A DNA stretch of 64,000 bases from an uncultured Bacteroidales bacterium (GCA_905234455.1 CAJOIH010000017.1:1-64000); one strand, 5' to 3'. Shown: positions 22,742 through 32,019, numbered from the stretch's first letter. The notes: generated from the sequence alone by a model not told the origin. Translations and numbers: made by a program.

Positions 22742-24460
22742 TTAACTTAACTGTGTTGCTGCAGCGTTGAGCTTCTCGTCGAGGCGGGCCATGGATTCGT
22801 CGATGCCCCCTTCGATCTTGCCTTTCATGCTGAAATAGAACTTGATCTTGGGCTCAGTGCCTGAGGGACGGATGCTGATCTTGGAGCCGGTCTCTGTGAA
22901 GAACTGCAGCACGTCGGACTTCGGAAGGTGGATCGGGGTGACCTTTCCGGTGAGCAGGTCCTTGGCTTCCAAGGTCTTGTAGTCGCGGATCTCCACCACT
23001 TTCTCGCCACCGATCTCGGTGGGCGGGGTGTTGCGGAACTTGGCCATCATGGCTTTGATTTCCTCGGTGCCACTGATGCCTTTCTTGGTAAGGGAGACCA
23101 GCTTTTCTTTGTAAAGGCCGAATTCGCGGTAGATGTCGCAGAGCAGTTCGTAGAAGGTCTTGCCTTGTTCGGCAGCCCAGGCCATGGCTTCGGCCAGCAG
23201 GCTGGTGGCGATAACGGCGTCCTTGTCGCGGACGAAGTCGCCGGCCAGGTAGCCGTAGCTCTCTTCGCCTCCGCCGATGAATTGTTTCTTGCCTTCCAGT
23301 TCCAGGATCTTGTCGGCGATGAACTTGAATCCGGTGAGCACGTCGTAACGGTCGACGTTGTATTTCTTGGCGATCTCGAACAGCAGTTCGGTGGTGACGA
23401 TGGTCTTCACCACGAATTCCTTGCCTGTGAGTTTGCCTAGCTGGTGCCAACGGGTGAGCAGGTAGTAGAGGAACACGCTGGCGGCTTGGTTGCCGTTAAG
23501 GAGGATGAACTCGCCCTTCTCGTTCTTGACGGCGACACCCACGCGGTCGGCGTCAGGGTCGGTGGCCAGCACGAGGTCGGCGTTGATCTCCTGGGCTTTC
23601 TTCACGGCTAAGGCCATGGCGGCAGGCTCTTCCGGATTGGGTGACTTCACCGTCGGGAAGTCGCCGTCGACCACCATCTGCTCTTCGACGCAGTATACGT
23701 TCTCGAAGCCTTTGCGCTTCAGGATTTCGGGTACCAGGCGACGGCCGGTGCCGTGGATGGGGGTGTAGACGATTTTGAGGTCTTTATGCTTCTTGATGAG
23801 GTCCAGGGAGAGCGACAGGCCGAACACCTTATTTAAATAGATATCGTCGAAGTCTTCGCCCAGAACGGTGATCAGCTCGGGGTTGCGTTTGAAGTTGACC
23901 ATCGAGGGGTCGAGGATCTTCTCCACTTCGGCGATGACGTTCTTGTCGTGGGGACTGACCAGTTGTCCGCCGTCATTCCAATAGGCCTTGTAGCCGTTAT
24001 ATTCCTTGGGGTTGTGCGAGGCGGTGACCATCACGCCGGCGTGGCAATGGAGCTCACGCACAGCAAACGACAGTTCCGGGGTGGGGCGGAGGCAGTCGAA
24101 GATGAATACCTTGATGCCGTTGGCCGACATGACGTCGGCGGTGATGTTGGCGAACGCAGGGCTGTTGTTGCGGCAGTCGTAGGCGATGGCGACACGCAGT
24201 TCTTTCACGCCCGGGTTCATCAGCTTGATGTAATTGGCAAAGCCTTGGGTGGCCATGGCCACGGTGTAGATGTTCATGCGATTGGTGCCGACACCCATGA
24301 TGCCGCGCAGTCCGCCGGTGCCGAACTCGAGGTTGCGGTAGAAGCTCTCGGTGAGTTCGTTGGGGTCGTTGTCGATGAGGTACTGGACCTGCTTACGAGT
24401 CTCTTCGTCGTATTGCTCGGTGAGCCAGGCTTTTGCTCTGTCTAAGATTTGTTGTTCCAT
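22742..24460 (-). CDS. Phosphoglucomutase / phosphomannomutase (alpha-D-phosphohexomutase)
   Basis: A 572-residue cytosolic phosphohexomutase of the long PgcA/PGM2-like type. The motifs are the catalytic phosphoserine loop VMVTASHNPKEYNG, the metal loop ATDPDADRVG, the sugar-binding GGGEESYG and the phosphate-binding IRPSGTEPKIKF. It interconverts glucose 1- and 6-phosphate (or the mannose forms), feeding sugar-nucleotide and polysaccharide synthesis. It is the last gene of the yebC-cyclase-like-rfbD-pgm run, 15 bp after rfbD. Confidence 0.93.
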   Translation of the reverse strand: MEQQILDRAKAWLTEQYDEETRKQVQYLIDNDPNELTESFYRNLEFGTGGLRGIMGVGTNRMNIYTVAMATQGFANYIKLMNPGVKELRVAIAYDCRNNSPAFANITADVMSANGIKVFIFDCLRPTPELSFAVRELHCHAGVMVTASHNPKEYNGYKAYWNDGGQLVSPHDKNVIAEVEKILDPSMVNFKRNPELITVLGEDFDDIYLNKVFGLSLSLDLIKKHKDLKIVYTPIHGTGRRLVPEILKRKGFENVYCVEEQMVVDGDFPTVKSPNPEEPAAMALAVKKAQEINADLVLATDPDADRVGVAVKNEKGEFILLNGNQAASVFLYYLLTRWHQLGKLTGKEFVVKTIVTTELLFEIAKKYNVDRYDVLTGFKFIADKILELEGKKQFIGGGEESYGYLAGDFVRDKDAVIATSLLAEAMAWAAEQGKTFYELLCDIYREFGLYKEKLVSLTKKGISGTEEIKAMMAKFRNTPPTEIGGEKVVEIRDYKTLEAKDLLTGKVTPIHLPKSDVLQFFTETGSKISIRPSGTEPKIKFYFSMKGKIEGGIDESMARLDEKLNAAATQLS

Positions 24461-24475
24461 GATTAATATTTTTAT

Positions 24476-25330
24476 TTATAATTCTTTAATACACTTTTCT
24501 AAGCTGTCTTTCCAGAACGGGATATCTAAACCGGTAACTTGTTTGATCTTGCTCAGGTCGAGGACGCTATATGCGGGGCGTTTGGCTTTGGTGGGATATT
24601 GGTCGGAGGTGATGGGGTTGACGTGGCAGGGTTTGCCGGCCAGTTCCATGATGGTTTGGGCGAAGTCGTACCAGGTGATCTGTCCTTCGTTGGTGAAGTG
24701 GAAGGTCTCGTGGACCGGTTTCGTGCCATAGATGTCCACCAGGCTTACGATGGCTTGTGCCAGGTCGGGTGCCCAGGTGGGGCAGCCACGCTGGTCGTTC
24801 ACCACGTTGATCTCGGGTCGGGTGTCGCCGAGGGCGAGCATGGTCTTCACGAAGTTCTTCCCAGTAGCGGAGTAGAGCCATGCCGTGCGGACAATCAGGT
24901 GGTTGCAACCGCTTTCACGGATGCGTTGTTCGCCGTCGGCTTTGGTGCGACCGTACACTGACATGGGATGGACGGGGGCGTCGACGGGGTAAGGCTCGCT
25001 GGCTGAACCGTCGAAGACATAGTCGGTGGAGAGGTGGACCAGCAGGGCGTTGTGTCTCAAACAGGTTGCTGCGAGGATAGAAGGGGCGTAGGTGTTGATG
25101 CGTGCGGCCAGTTCAGGTTCGTCTTCGGCTTTGTCGACGGCGGTATAGGCGGCACAGTTGATGCAGGTCTCGATATGATGCTCCGTAAAGCACTGTTCCA
25201 CAGCTGCTGGGTCGGTGATATCGAGGGTGTCGATATCGGTAAAGATGCAATGGTATTGTGGCAGGCTTGCAGTCAAGTGCTGCAAGGCTTGTCCCAGTTG
25301 CCCGTTGCTTCCTGTCACTAACACGTTCAT
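24476..25330 (-). CDS. rfbD: dTDP-4-dehydrorhamnose reductase
   Basis: A 284-residue short-chain dehydrogenase. The N-terminal MNVLVTGSNGQLGQAL binds NADPH, LSTDYVFDG and SVYGRTKADGEQRI hold the catalytic Thr/Tyr/Lys residues, and VRTAWLYS follows. It carries out the last step of dTDP-L-rhamnose synthesis. The other rfb genes are not in the window. Its place beside a phosphohexomutase fits a role in surface sugar supply. Confidence 0.92.
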   Translation of the reverse strand: MNVLVTGSNGQLGQALQHLTASLPQYHCIFTDIDTLDITDPAAVEQCFTEHHIETCINCAAYTAVDKAEDEPELAARINTYAPSILAATCLRHNALLVHLSTDYVFDGSASEPYPVDAPVHPMSVYGRTKADGEQRIRESGCNHLIVRTAWLYSATGKNFVKTMLALGDTRPEINVVNDQRGCPTWAPDLAQAIVSLVDIYGTKPVHETFHFTNEGQITWYDFAQTIMELAGKPCHVNPITSDQYPTKAKRPAYSVLDLSKIKQVTGLDIPFWKDSLEKCIKEL

Positions 25331-25348
25331 GATGGGGCAAGCGCGGGG

Positions 25349-26071
25349 TTATTCGTCAGCGTCGAACGCCCTGTGGAAGTTGGTTTGGTACAGGTGTTTC
25401 TTGACGTTTTGGAAAAGGTAGGAGACACGGGTCCAGATGTCGACTTCACGTTTGATGCCTAGGATGCGTTTGTTGGTCTTCTTGAGGCTGTCGTCGAGAT
25501 GGTGGTACACGGTGCCTGAGATGCCCACGAAGAAGGGGCGTTGGCAGAGGCCGCTGATGGTGATGGCTTTCTCGATGCAGTTGCCGAACCAGGCGATCTG
25601 GTTGTTGTCGATGTCGTTGGATGTCTTGGTGCCCAAGATGTTGCCGTTGTCGATGCCCATCGAGAAGTTGTTGTGGCCATGCCGCTCGATGCAATCTTTC
25701 AGTTCCACGCAGAGCAGGTTGGTGGTTTTGAGGGCGACGTCGACGACGTAGGTCATGTCGAATTTGCTCTTGGGGTAGATGAGCAGGAAGCTATGGGGGG
25801 AGTAGCAGTTGAGGTGTCCCCCCGTTTCCTGGCATACCCTTTTGAGGGCGTTATAGTAAAGCTTGTACACGCGCGAGGTGAGACGTTTACCCGTTTTCAG
25901 CAGCAAGTTGATGTTTTTGATCTCAAGATAGATGACGGTGGCTTCCATGACGATGGCGTTGCAGTCATCGGAAAGGTTGTCGGCCGCGTGGAAGTCGCTG
26001 GTGGTCGTATAGTCGAATTCGACTTCGGAAAGCGACGTGCATTTTTCTTGGATCTCTTGGGTAAAGCTCAT
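25349..26071 (-). CDS. Degenerate class III nucleotide-cyclase-like protein
   Basis: A 240-residue soluble protein without signal or membrane segment. The central ~170 residues follow the class III adenylate/guanylate cyclase pattern: TVIYLEIKNINLLL (usual first metal strand FxDIxxFT), an ETGGHLNCYSPHSFLLIYP hairpin (usual GDxxxAxF), SMGIDNGNILGTK (usual GIHxGxVxxG) and WFGNCIEKAITISGLC (usual GxxVNxAxRL). The first metal Asp is Glu and the second is absent, so catalysis is doubtful; it may bind nucleotides as a sensor. It sits between yebC and rfbD in a tight run. The fold call is by pattern only. Confidence 0.6.
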   Translation of the reverse strand: MSFTQEIQEKCTSLSEVEFDYTTTSDFHAADNLSDDCNAIVMEATVIYLEIKNINLLLKTGKRLTSRVYKLYYNALKRVCQETGGHLNCYSPHSFLLIYPKSKFDMTYVVDVALKTTNLLCVELKDCIERHGHNNFSMGIDNGNILGTKTSNDIDNNQIAWFGNCIEKAITISGLCQRPFFVGISGTVYHHLDDSLKKTNKRILGIKREVDIWTRVSYLFQNVKKHLYQTNFHRAFDADE

Positions 26072-26086
26072 GTGGACGGTGTTAAG

Positions 26087-26815
26087 TTATTCCATGTTGG
26101 TGTAAACGGCCTGGATGTCTTCATCCTCGTCGAGTTTGTCGAGGAATTTCTCGATGTCGACCATTTGTTCGTCGGTGAAGTTGACGGTGCTGTTGGGGAA
26201 ACGTTGCAAGTTGGCTTTGATGATGTTGATCTTGCGTTCCTCGAGAGCGTCATGCATCATGCCGTAGTCGGTCCAGGCGGTGTAAACGGTAGTTGTGGTG
26301 GTGCCTTCTTCTTCGTCGGTCTCAGTAACGATCTCGTCCAGGCCGAAGTCGATGAGTTCAAGTTCCAGTTCGTCTTTGTCCATACCGGCGGGCATCTCGA
26401 TCTCGAACACGGCCTTGCGGGTGAACATGAATTCGAGTGAGCCCATGGGGAGGAAGGAGCCTCCGCACTTGTTGAAGTACGACTTCACGTTGGCCACGGT
26501 GCGGGTGGTGTTGTCGGTGGCGCAGTCCAGCATGCATTGGATGCCGTGGGGGCCTTTGCCTTCGTAGGTGACTTCGACGAGGTTGGCGGCGTCTTTATCG
26601 GAGGCGCGCTTGATGGCGGCGTCGATGTTGTCCTTAGGCATGTTCTCAGCCTTGGCGTTCAGGATGGCCTGGCGCAGTTTGGGGTTCATGTCAGGGTCGG
26701 GACCGCCCTCTTTGGCAGCGATGGTGATTAACTTTCCAAGTTTCGGGAACACTCTTGACATGTGTCCCCATCTTTTCATTTTGGCCGCTTTGCGGTATTC
26801 AAATGCTCTTCCCAT
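26087..26815 (-). CDS. YebC/PmpR/TACO1-family regulator
   Basis: A 242-residue protein with the full family layout, opening with GRAFEYRKAAKMKRWGHMS (family usual: AGHSKWxNIxHRKAAQD), then PDMNPKLRQAILNAKAENMPKD and the long YEGKGPHGIQCMLDC block. Members act as DNA-binding regulators or, as shown for the YebC2/TACO1 branch, help ribosomes through stalling motifs. Which of the two applies here is open. It is the first gene of a four-gene minus run and has its own promoter. Confidence 0.9.
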   Translation of the reverse strand: MGRAFEYRKAAKMKRWGHMSRVFPKLGKLITIAAKEGGPDPDMNPKLRQAILNAKAENMPKDNIDAAIKRASDKDAANLVEVTYEGKGPHGIQCMLDCATDNTTRTVANVKSYFNKCGGSFLPMGSLEFMFTRKAVFEIEMPAGMDKDELELELIDFGLDEIVTETDEEEGTTTTTVYTAWTDYGMMHDALEERKINIIKANLQRFPNSTVNFTDEQMVDIEKFLDKLDEDEDIQAVYTNME

Positions 26816-26850
26816 ATGAGGTGTTGTTTATTTGTTTATTAATGAAGGTG

Positions 26851-26882
26851 CAAAGTTATAAAAAATCTTTTTATTTTCGCAA
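26851..26882 (-). promoter_or_regulatory. Promoter of the yebC-rfbD-pgm run
   Basis: The minus strand has TTG (26880-26882), a 21-bp spacer and TAACTTTG (26851-26858). The predicted leader is about 30 nt before ATG 26815. It overlaps the short divergent control region of the phosphatase-like gene. Confidence 0.6.
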
Positions 26883-26893
26883 AGAAAAACGAA

Positions 26894-27229
26894 ATGATGA
26901 AAATACTGGTCTTGAGTGAGCATGATGATTGTTGTGGGCCGATGGCTGCGGCGTTTCTCAACGATTATTCCGATCGTGTGGAGGCGGTGTCGGCCGGAAG
27001 GCATCCTGCCGAGGCCTTGCCAAGGATGCTGGTCGCGGTGATGCATGAGTGCCTTATCAATTTGGAAGGCTATCATCCAAAGGAGCAGTCTTCTATGGAT
27101 GTCTCGGGGTTTGATGCGGTGTACGAGTGTCCCGACCTGCCTTGTCCCACGGAGCTCCAGGCCTGTCGTGAGCTCCGCGACTTCATCAAGAACGAGTCGT
27201 TCAAGTACTACAAAAAAAGCCGCTCGTGA
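26894..27229 (+). CDS. Degenerate low-molecular-weight phosphatase / arsenate-reductase-like protein
   Basis: A 111-residue cytoplasmic protein that follows the LMW-PTP/ArsC fold: first strand MKILVLS, P-loop position EHDDCCGPMAAAFL, then EAVSAGRHPAEALPRM, AVMHECLINLEGYHPK and FDAVYECPDLP. In active members the P-loop reads C-x5-R; here the nucleophile position is Ser and the Arg position is Cys, so neither catalytic residue is in place. It is more likely a binding protein than an enzyme. ATG 26894 and ATG 26897 are both possible starts. The stop codon lies in the loop of a terminator hairpin. Confidence 0.6.
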   Translation: MMKILVLSEHDDCCGPMAAAFLNDYSDRVEAVSAGRHPAEALPRMLVAVMHECLINLEGYHPKEQSSMDVSGFDAVYECPDLPCPTELQACRELRDFIKNESFKYYKKSRS

Positions 27230-27242
27230 AAGCGGCTTTTTT
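27213..27242. terminator. Intrinsic terminator overlapping a stop codon
   Basis: AAAAAAGCCGCT (27213-27224) pairs with AGCGGCTTTTTT (27231-27242) around a 6-nt loop. The TGA of the phosphatase-like gene (27227-27229) lies inside the loop. The A- and T-tracts let it work in both directions, also for rpsP transcripts arriving from the right. Confidence 0.88.
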
Positions 27243-27282
27243 ATCTTAGGTTTTAACCTATCAACATTAACCCTTAACCTTT

Positions 27283-27858
27283 TTAGGCTTCTGTGTTCTC
27301 GGCAGGAGCCTCGGCGGCGGGAGCTTCCTCAGCGGCAGCTTCGGCGGGTGCCTCGGCGGCAGCAGCGGCGGCTTCCTCGGCCTTCTTGGCTTCGAGTTCG
27401 GCGAGACGCTTCTTGGCGAGTTCCTCGGCACGGGCGTCGTTCACCTTCTTCTCGGCTTCCAAGCGGGCTTTTCTTTCGCCTCTGGCCTTCTCTTCGGCGG
27501 TCTTGGCGATGCCTTCCATCTTGGCTTCCTTGTCCTTCAGCCAGGTCTGGAATTTCACTTCGGCCTGTTCAACAGTCATAGCGCCTTTTTTCACACCCTG
27601 GAGGAGGTGGTACTTCAGCATGACGCCTTTCTTGGAGAGCAGCGAGCGGACAGTGTCGGTCGGCACTGCACCCACGGTGTACCAATACAGGGCTCTGTCG
27701 AACTTCAGGTTGATCTGAGCGGGCTCAGTCAGCGGGTTGTAGGTACCGATCTTCTCAATGAAACGGCCATCACGTGGCGAGCGAGCGTCGGAAACTACGA
27801 TGTGATAGAAAGGTTGACCTTTCTTGCCATGTCTTTGCAATCTAATCTTTGCAGGCAT
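27283..27858 (-). CDS. rpsP: 30S ribosomal protein S16 with long C-terminal Ala/Glu tail
   Basis: A 191-residue S16. Residues 1-80 are the core that binds the 16S 5' domain ([47 protein letters not shown]). Residues about 100-150 form a charged helix and the end is a low-complexity Ala/Glu/Pro tail. S16 in most bacteria has 80-90 residues; extended forms are usual in Bacteroidota, so this is a lineage trait rather than an oddity. It is a single gene here, without rimM or trmD next to it. Confidence 0.95.
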   Translation of the reverse strand: MPAKIRLQRHGKKGQPFYHIVVSDARSPRDGRFIEKIGTYNPLTEPAQINLKFDRALYWYTVGAVPTDTVRSLLSKKGVMLKYHLLQGVKKGAMTVEQAEVKFQTWLKDKEAKMEGIAKTAEEKARGERKARLEAEKKVNDARAEELAKKRLAELEAKKAEEAAAAAAEAPAEAAAEEAPAAEAPAENTEA

Positions 27859-27956
27859 AATTTAATGTTTTAAGTTGATTATGAATGAATTAACTAAAAC
27901 CTACCCGAGGTTTCGGCTGAAACTGGCAAGGGTTTGGGGTGAAAAAAGTGTTTTTA

Positions 27957-30743
27957 TTATGCCTCTAGGACATCTTCATTATCCTTGGCGCCGCTAATGA
28001 CATGGATGTCGCGTTGCGGGAACGGGATGGTGATGCCATTCTCATTCAAGGCGTTGTAGATCACCTCTTTGGCTTTATCGATATAAGGGATTTGCTCAGA
28101 AGCCAGGATGTATTGTTTCACGGCAATGTCGACCGAGCTCTCACCGAAGTTGGCCATCCTGACGTAGATGCCGCGTTGCGGGTCGACGATATCGCGTCCG
28201 AGGGCGTCCTTGGTGCACATCACCTGCATGGCGTCTTCGAGTACCTCGCGCACGCGTTGGATATCCGTTCCATAAGCCACTCCGACGCAGATTTTGAGTA
28301 ACTCGTAGGGATTCCCCTTGGTGAGGTTGACAAAATTTTTGGCAAACAGCGAGGCATTGAGGAACGACACGGTGGTGTTGTTGATGGTCTCCACTTGGGT
28401 GGTTTGGTAGTTGATGTTGCTCACCTTGCCCCGGATGCCATCGCATTCGATCCAGTCGCCAATCTTCAGTCGTCCCGACATCAGCTGGATGCCATAGATG
28501 AAGTTGTTGATGATGTCCTTGAGGGCTAAACCGACACCAGCCGAAAAGCCTCCTGCCACGATGCTGAGTGAGCCGGTGGGAATGCGTAGGGTGAGGATGA
28601 TGACCAAGGCGTAGATAATCCAGATGGCGAAGTTAATGAGGCTGTTGCCCAGTGAGAGGTTGATCTCGTCCTTGTGGATGGTCTCACGGTTGGTTTTCCT
28701 CAGGTAATTGTTGTATTTGCTCTGTTGCCAGAGGACATGGATGGCTTTGTTGGCGTAACGGAAGATGAAGAACAGGTTGACTAAGAGGAGGATCGAATGG
28801 ATGGAGACCATGAAGTAGTTGACGCCGTTTTCGCCAGTGTAGCTGATGAAAGGCTTGTACATCATGTTCTCGAAAAGGTCGTCGAAGTCAAACACGTCCA
28901 TGCCCCAGTAAAGGCAGAGCGGGAACGAGGTGATCATCAGCACGGGCATGACGACCTCCCTCACTAGGTCGTAGAACCAGGTTACCTTGAACAGGAAGGT
29001 CTTCTTGTCCTGACCGGTCACTTTGGTGATACTGGAGAGGTAGTCGCTGACCTTGGGGTTCAGCCGCCGTTCCTTGTAGTTGAGGACCAAGTACCAAATG
29101 GTCAACATGGTGAGGATGGCAGCCATCTGGAAATACCACCATACGAGGATCAGCAACGAGGCGAAGATGAACCCTGAGATGGCGATCAACATGGCCAATC
29201 CTGTCACAGCGAGTGAAATCCAGTTGAAGATACGGTCGCGGCGGTCGACTTTCTTAGCTCTTCGCAGGCAGGCATATAGTTGCCACAAAAAGAAGAAGAT
29301 CAGGAAAGGCGGGAAGATGATGTTCATCATCGAGTTGGGGATGAAGAGTACGCGGCATCCGATGACCACGATGGCGAGCAGGATGATGGGTCGATACAGC
29401 CTGATGCTGGTCTTGATCTGGTCGGGTTTCACCCGGATGAGTAGCGAGGTGATGATGGCGGCGAGCAGCCAGAGGAAGGTGTTGGCTAGGCTGGACGCTT
29501 TGGCGACGATCGTGCTCTCTTCCTTAAGGTCTACGTTGACCACGATGGTTACTATGACGGCCAGAAGCAGGGCAATATAGCGTTTTTGTTCTTTGGCCAC
29601 GACTCGTTTGACGGGTTTCACCCATTTGAAGACAGGGAAAAGCAACAGACGGGCGAGGAGCCAGAACACCATCAACTCCACGAACAGCAGAAATAGGGTG
29701 GCAAGTTGTAGGATGAGTTCGTATTTCTTGATGAAACTAGGTGATTCCGTGATATCTACTTCGGTTTTTTCCACGAACAAAGAGTCACTGGCCATGGTTG
29801 CCGTAGTGTCGATGGCGGAAGCAACCAACGAGTCGATGGGAGTAGTGGCCAGCGAGTCGAGGGGAGGGAGGTTGATGCTGTCTGTTCCATAGAAGTCCCT
29901 CCAATCGTAAAGGCCATACTTTTCTTTGACGTCGTCTTTGGCGTCTTCCCAATAGTAGTCGAAATGGGAAAGGATCACAGGCCAGGGAGTCTGACCCTCG
30001 ATGAAGATGCGGTGCTGGAGCAGTTTGTAATAGTTGCTTGCATAGTCGTAGGACTCCTTCAGGCGCATGTAGGTCTCACTGTAGTGGATGCTGTCGGCCA
30101 CCACGATGGCTTTGCTTTCGAAATACACCTGCAAGAGCTCTTTGGCATAAAAGATACAGGAGTCGCGGTTCTGCTGGCCTTTTTCGTCGAGGATAAACGG
30201 TAAGGTAATGGAGTCGGATAGGGTGGCTATCTCAATGGTGCGTTCCAATTTCGAAGCGCTGATGAGGTGGTGCAGGTATAGGGAGTCGTTGTGGTAGATC
30301 AGGCTGTCGAGGGGGAGACCTACGATGGTGTCGATCTCGGGAGGGAGACGGCGTAGCGCTTCGATGAGGCGGGCATAACGGTCCACCTCCAAGTCGAGGT
30401 TGCTGACGATACGGTCGTAAGGCATCTTGTCCCTTTGGAATTCCTTGAATTCACTTTTCACCTTTTCCAAAGTATAGCTGAGGTCGAAGGTGAACTCCTG
30501 TTTCTGGGAATAGAGTTTCAGCGAGAGTTCGTCGCATTGCTTCATGATGTCGACCATCTGTTGGTGCTGCTCCTCGTTCTTTTGGGCGAGTTCGGCCCGG
30601 GTTCGCGCCATCAGTTCGTAATCGCGCCTCATGTTTCTCCGGAGCTCGGCTAACGTGGCACTGAGGCTCTCTTTGGTGGGTGCGGCGAACGTCTGGACGG
30701 CGAAGAGCAGTAAAAGGACTATGGAAAGGTGTTTTTTGCTCAT
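27957..30743 (-). CDS. Large MscS-family mechanosensitive ion channel
   Basis: A 928-residue membrane protein. A signal peptide (about 1-20) leads to a large periplasmic, partly coiled-coil region (about 25-340). Around ten hydrophobic segments follow (about 345-690), and then the MscS core: the pore helix with GGFSAGVGLALKDIINNFIYG and the beta domain RLKIGDWIECDGIRGKVSNI. The layout is like MscK/YbdG-type large channels. It should open under membrane tension to release solutes. The last ~100 residues form the cytoplasmic vestibule. It is divergent from the EamA gene. Confidence 0.9.
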   Translation of the reverse strand: MSKKHLSIVLLLLFAVQTFAAPTKESLSATLAELRRNMRRDYELMARTRAELAQKNEEQHQQMVDIMKQCDELSLKLYSQKQEFTFDLSYTLEKVKSEFKEFQRDKMPYDRIVSNLDLEVDRYARLIEALRRLPPEIDTIVGLPLDSLIYHNDSLYLHHLISASKLERTIEIATLSDSITLPFILDEKGQQNRDSCIFYAKELLQVYFESKAIVVADSIHYSETYMRLKESYDYASNYYKLLQHRIFIEGQTPWPVILSHFDYYWEDAKDDVKEKYGLYDWRDFYGTDSINLPPLDSLATTPIDSLVASAIDTTATMASDSLFVEKTEVDITESPSFIKKYELILQLATLFLLFVELMVFWLLARLLLFPVFKWVKPVKRVVAKEQKRYIALLLAVIVTIVVNVDLKEESTIVAKASSLANTFLWLLAAIITSLLIRVKPDQIKTSIRLYRPIILLAIVVIGCRVLFIPNSMMNIIFPPFLIFFFLWQLYACLRRAKKVDRRDRIFNWISLAVTGLAMLIAISGFIFASLLILVWWYFQMAAILTMLTIWYLVLNYKERRLNPKVSDYLSSITKVTGQDKKTFLFKVTWFYDLVREVVMPVLMITSFPLCLYWGMDVFDFDDLFENMMYKPFISYTGENGVNYFMVSIHSILLLVNLFFIFRYANKAIHVLWQQSKYNNYLRKTNRETIHKDEINLSLGNSLINFAIWIIYALVIILTLRIPTGSLSIVAGGFSAGVGLALKDIINNFIYGIQLMSGRLKIGDWIECDGIRGKVSNINYQTTQVETINNTTVSFLNASLFAKNFVNLTKGNPYELLKICVGVAYGTDIQRVREVLEDAMQVMCTKDALGRDIVDPQRGIYVRMANFGESSVDIAVKQYILASEQIPYIDKAKEVIYNALNENGITIPFPQRDIHVISGAKDNEDVLEA

Positions 30744-30763
30744 AGTAGGATTGTTTAATGTGG

Positions 30764-30788
30764 CAAATATAGAAAAAAACTATTTTTG
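30764..30788. promoter_or_regulatory. Divergent promoters of the MscS channel (minus) and EamA transporter (plus)
   Basis: TATATTTG on the minus strand (30764-30771) and TATTTTTG on the plus strand (30781-30788) are -7 boxes 9 bp apart. The plus box ends only 9 bp before the EamA ATG at 30798, so that mRNA would have a leader of about 5 nt or none. Confidence 0.55.
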
Positions 30789-30797
30789 CAGCCTGAA

Positions 30798-31679
30798 ATG
30801 GAAACAAAAAATAGACTTCATTGGGGTTATCTAGCGGGTATCGTCTCTGGCATCACCTACGGAATGAATCCGTTGTTTGGGGTTCCCGTTATTAATAAAG
30901 GTCTGGATGTCAACTCGTTGCTGTTTTACCGGTATGGTGTGGCCACCTTGTTGATGTTGGCTTTCATGTTGGTGGCCAAGAAACAGATCCGCATCAGCTG
31001 GAAGCAGTTCGGTCTGATGGCCATTTTGGGTGTTTTGTTCACCGGTTGCAGCATCACCCTTTTCGAGGCCTACAAATACATCCCTTCGGGGATCGCCACC
31101 AGCATCCTTTATGTGTATCCCATCATGGTGGCAGTGATCATGATGCTTTTCGGGCAGTTTCCCAGCTGGCAGACCTGGGTCTCCATCTTCGCCGGTGTGG
31201 CCGGTGCCGTGCTGCTATCCATGAAAGGTGGAGGCGGTTTCATCGACTGGAAGGGCATCTTGCTGGTGGTGGCTTCGGGCTTGTGTTACACCCTGTTTAT
31301 CGTGATGGTCAACTTGAGTAAGCAGGTGAAGGCCATTCCCAACCTCACCTTGACGTTTTATTGTTTCTTCATCGGTTCGCTGATGCTGCTGGCGCTATCG
31401 GGTTTCGGCCTGCGCTTGAACCCCGTGCCCGATGCGGTGAGTTGGCTCAATGTGTTGGGGCTGGCGGTGTTGCCTACGGCGGTTGCCACCATCACCCTGG
31501 CGGCTTCGACCAAGGCGGTGGGTGCCACCAAGACCTCGGTGTTGGGCATCTTGGAACCCCTGACGGCCATCGTCATCGGCACTTTGGTTTTCAAGGAGGC
31601 TTTCACCTTCAACGTAGCCGTTGGGGTGGCCTTGATTCTGTTTGCCATTTTGTTTATGATATTAACGGAAAAGAAATAA
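30798..31679 (+). CDS. EamA/DMT-family transporter
   Basis: A 293-residue inner-membrane protein with ten predicted helices in two EamA repeats. Features of the drug/metabolite superfamily are GIVSGITYGMNPLF near the start, YIPSGIATSILYVYPI, and in the second repeat GATKTSVLGILEPLTAIVIG. These carriers export amino acids, metabolites or drugs; the substrate is not predictable. ATG 30798 is chosen over an in-frame TTG at 30786, which lies inside the -7 box. Confidence 0.88.
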   Translation: METKNRLHWGYLAGIVSGITYGMNPLFGVPVINKGLDVNSLLFYRYGVATLLMLAFMLVAKKQIRISWKQFGLMAILGVLFTGCSITLFEAYKYIPSGIATSILYVYPIMVAVIMMLFGQFPSWQTWVSIFAGVAGAVLLSMKGGGGFIDWKGILLVVASGLCYTLFIVMVNLSKQVKAIPNLTLTFYCFFIGSLMLLALSGFGLRLNPVPDAVSWLNVLGLAVLPTAVATITLAASTKAVGATKTSVLGILEPLTAIVIGTLVFKEAFTFNVAVGVALILFAILFMILTEKK

Positions 31680-31689
31680 CTTCACAGCC

Positions 31690-32019
31690 ATGAAAAAAGT
31701 CCGCATCACCGCCATCCGCCAGACCGTCTATTCCGACTTGATGGCCAAATATGAAAACCCCATCCAACACACTTGTGATGTAAGGATGGGGGAGGAGTGG
31801 GTCTCCGTTGACGGCCAATGCCCTTCGGGATTATGTCCTTCGGCTTGGGATTCGATGCGTCCCTTTGTGGAGGCTTTGGCCCGTGGCGAAGGCAATTTCT
31901 ATGACGGTTGGATGCAGAACCCGTTCAGTGCGATGATCAGCTGCAACGATGGTTTCCGGCCTGTCAGTTTTTACCTCGAGGTTTGTCCGTCGGACGATGA
32001 AAGCGAAGCCATGGCTTAA
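31690..32019 (+). CDS. TIGR04076-family small protein
   Basis: A 109-residue protein resembling the TIGR04076 family: VRITAIRQTVYSDLMAKY at the start, CPSGLCPSAWDSMRPFVEAL in the middle and CNDGFRPVSFYLEV at the end, with several conserved cysteines. The function of the family is not established. It follows the EamA gene by 10 bp and its stop overlaps, tail to tail, the stop of the exonuclease/phosphatase-family gene by 4 bp. Confidence 0.75.
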   Translation: MKKVRITAIRQTVYSDLMAKYENPIQHTCDVRMGEEWVSVDGQCPSGLCPSAWDSMRPFVEALARGEGNFYDGWMQNPFSAMISCNDGFRPVSFYLEVCPSDDESEAMA

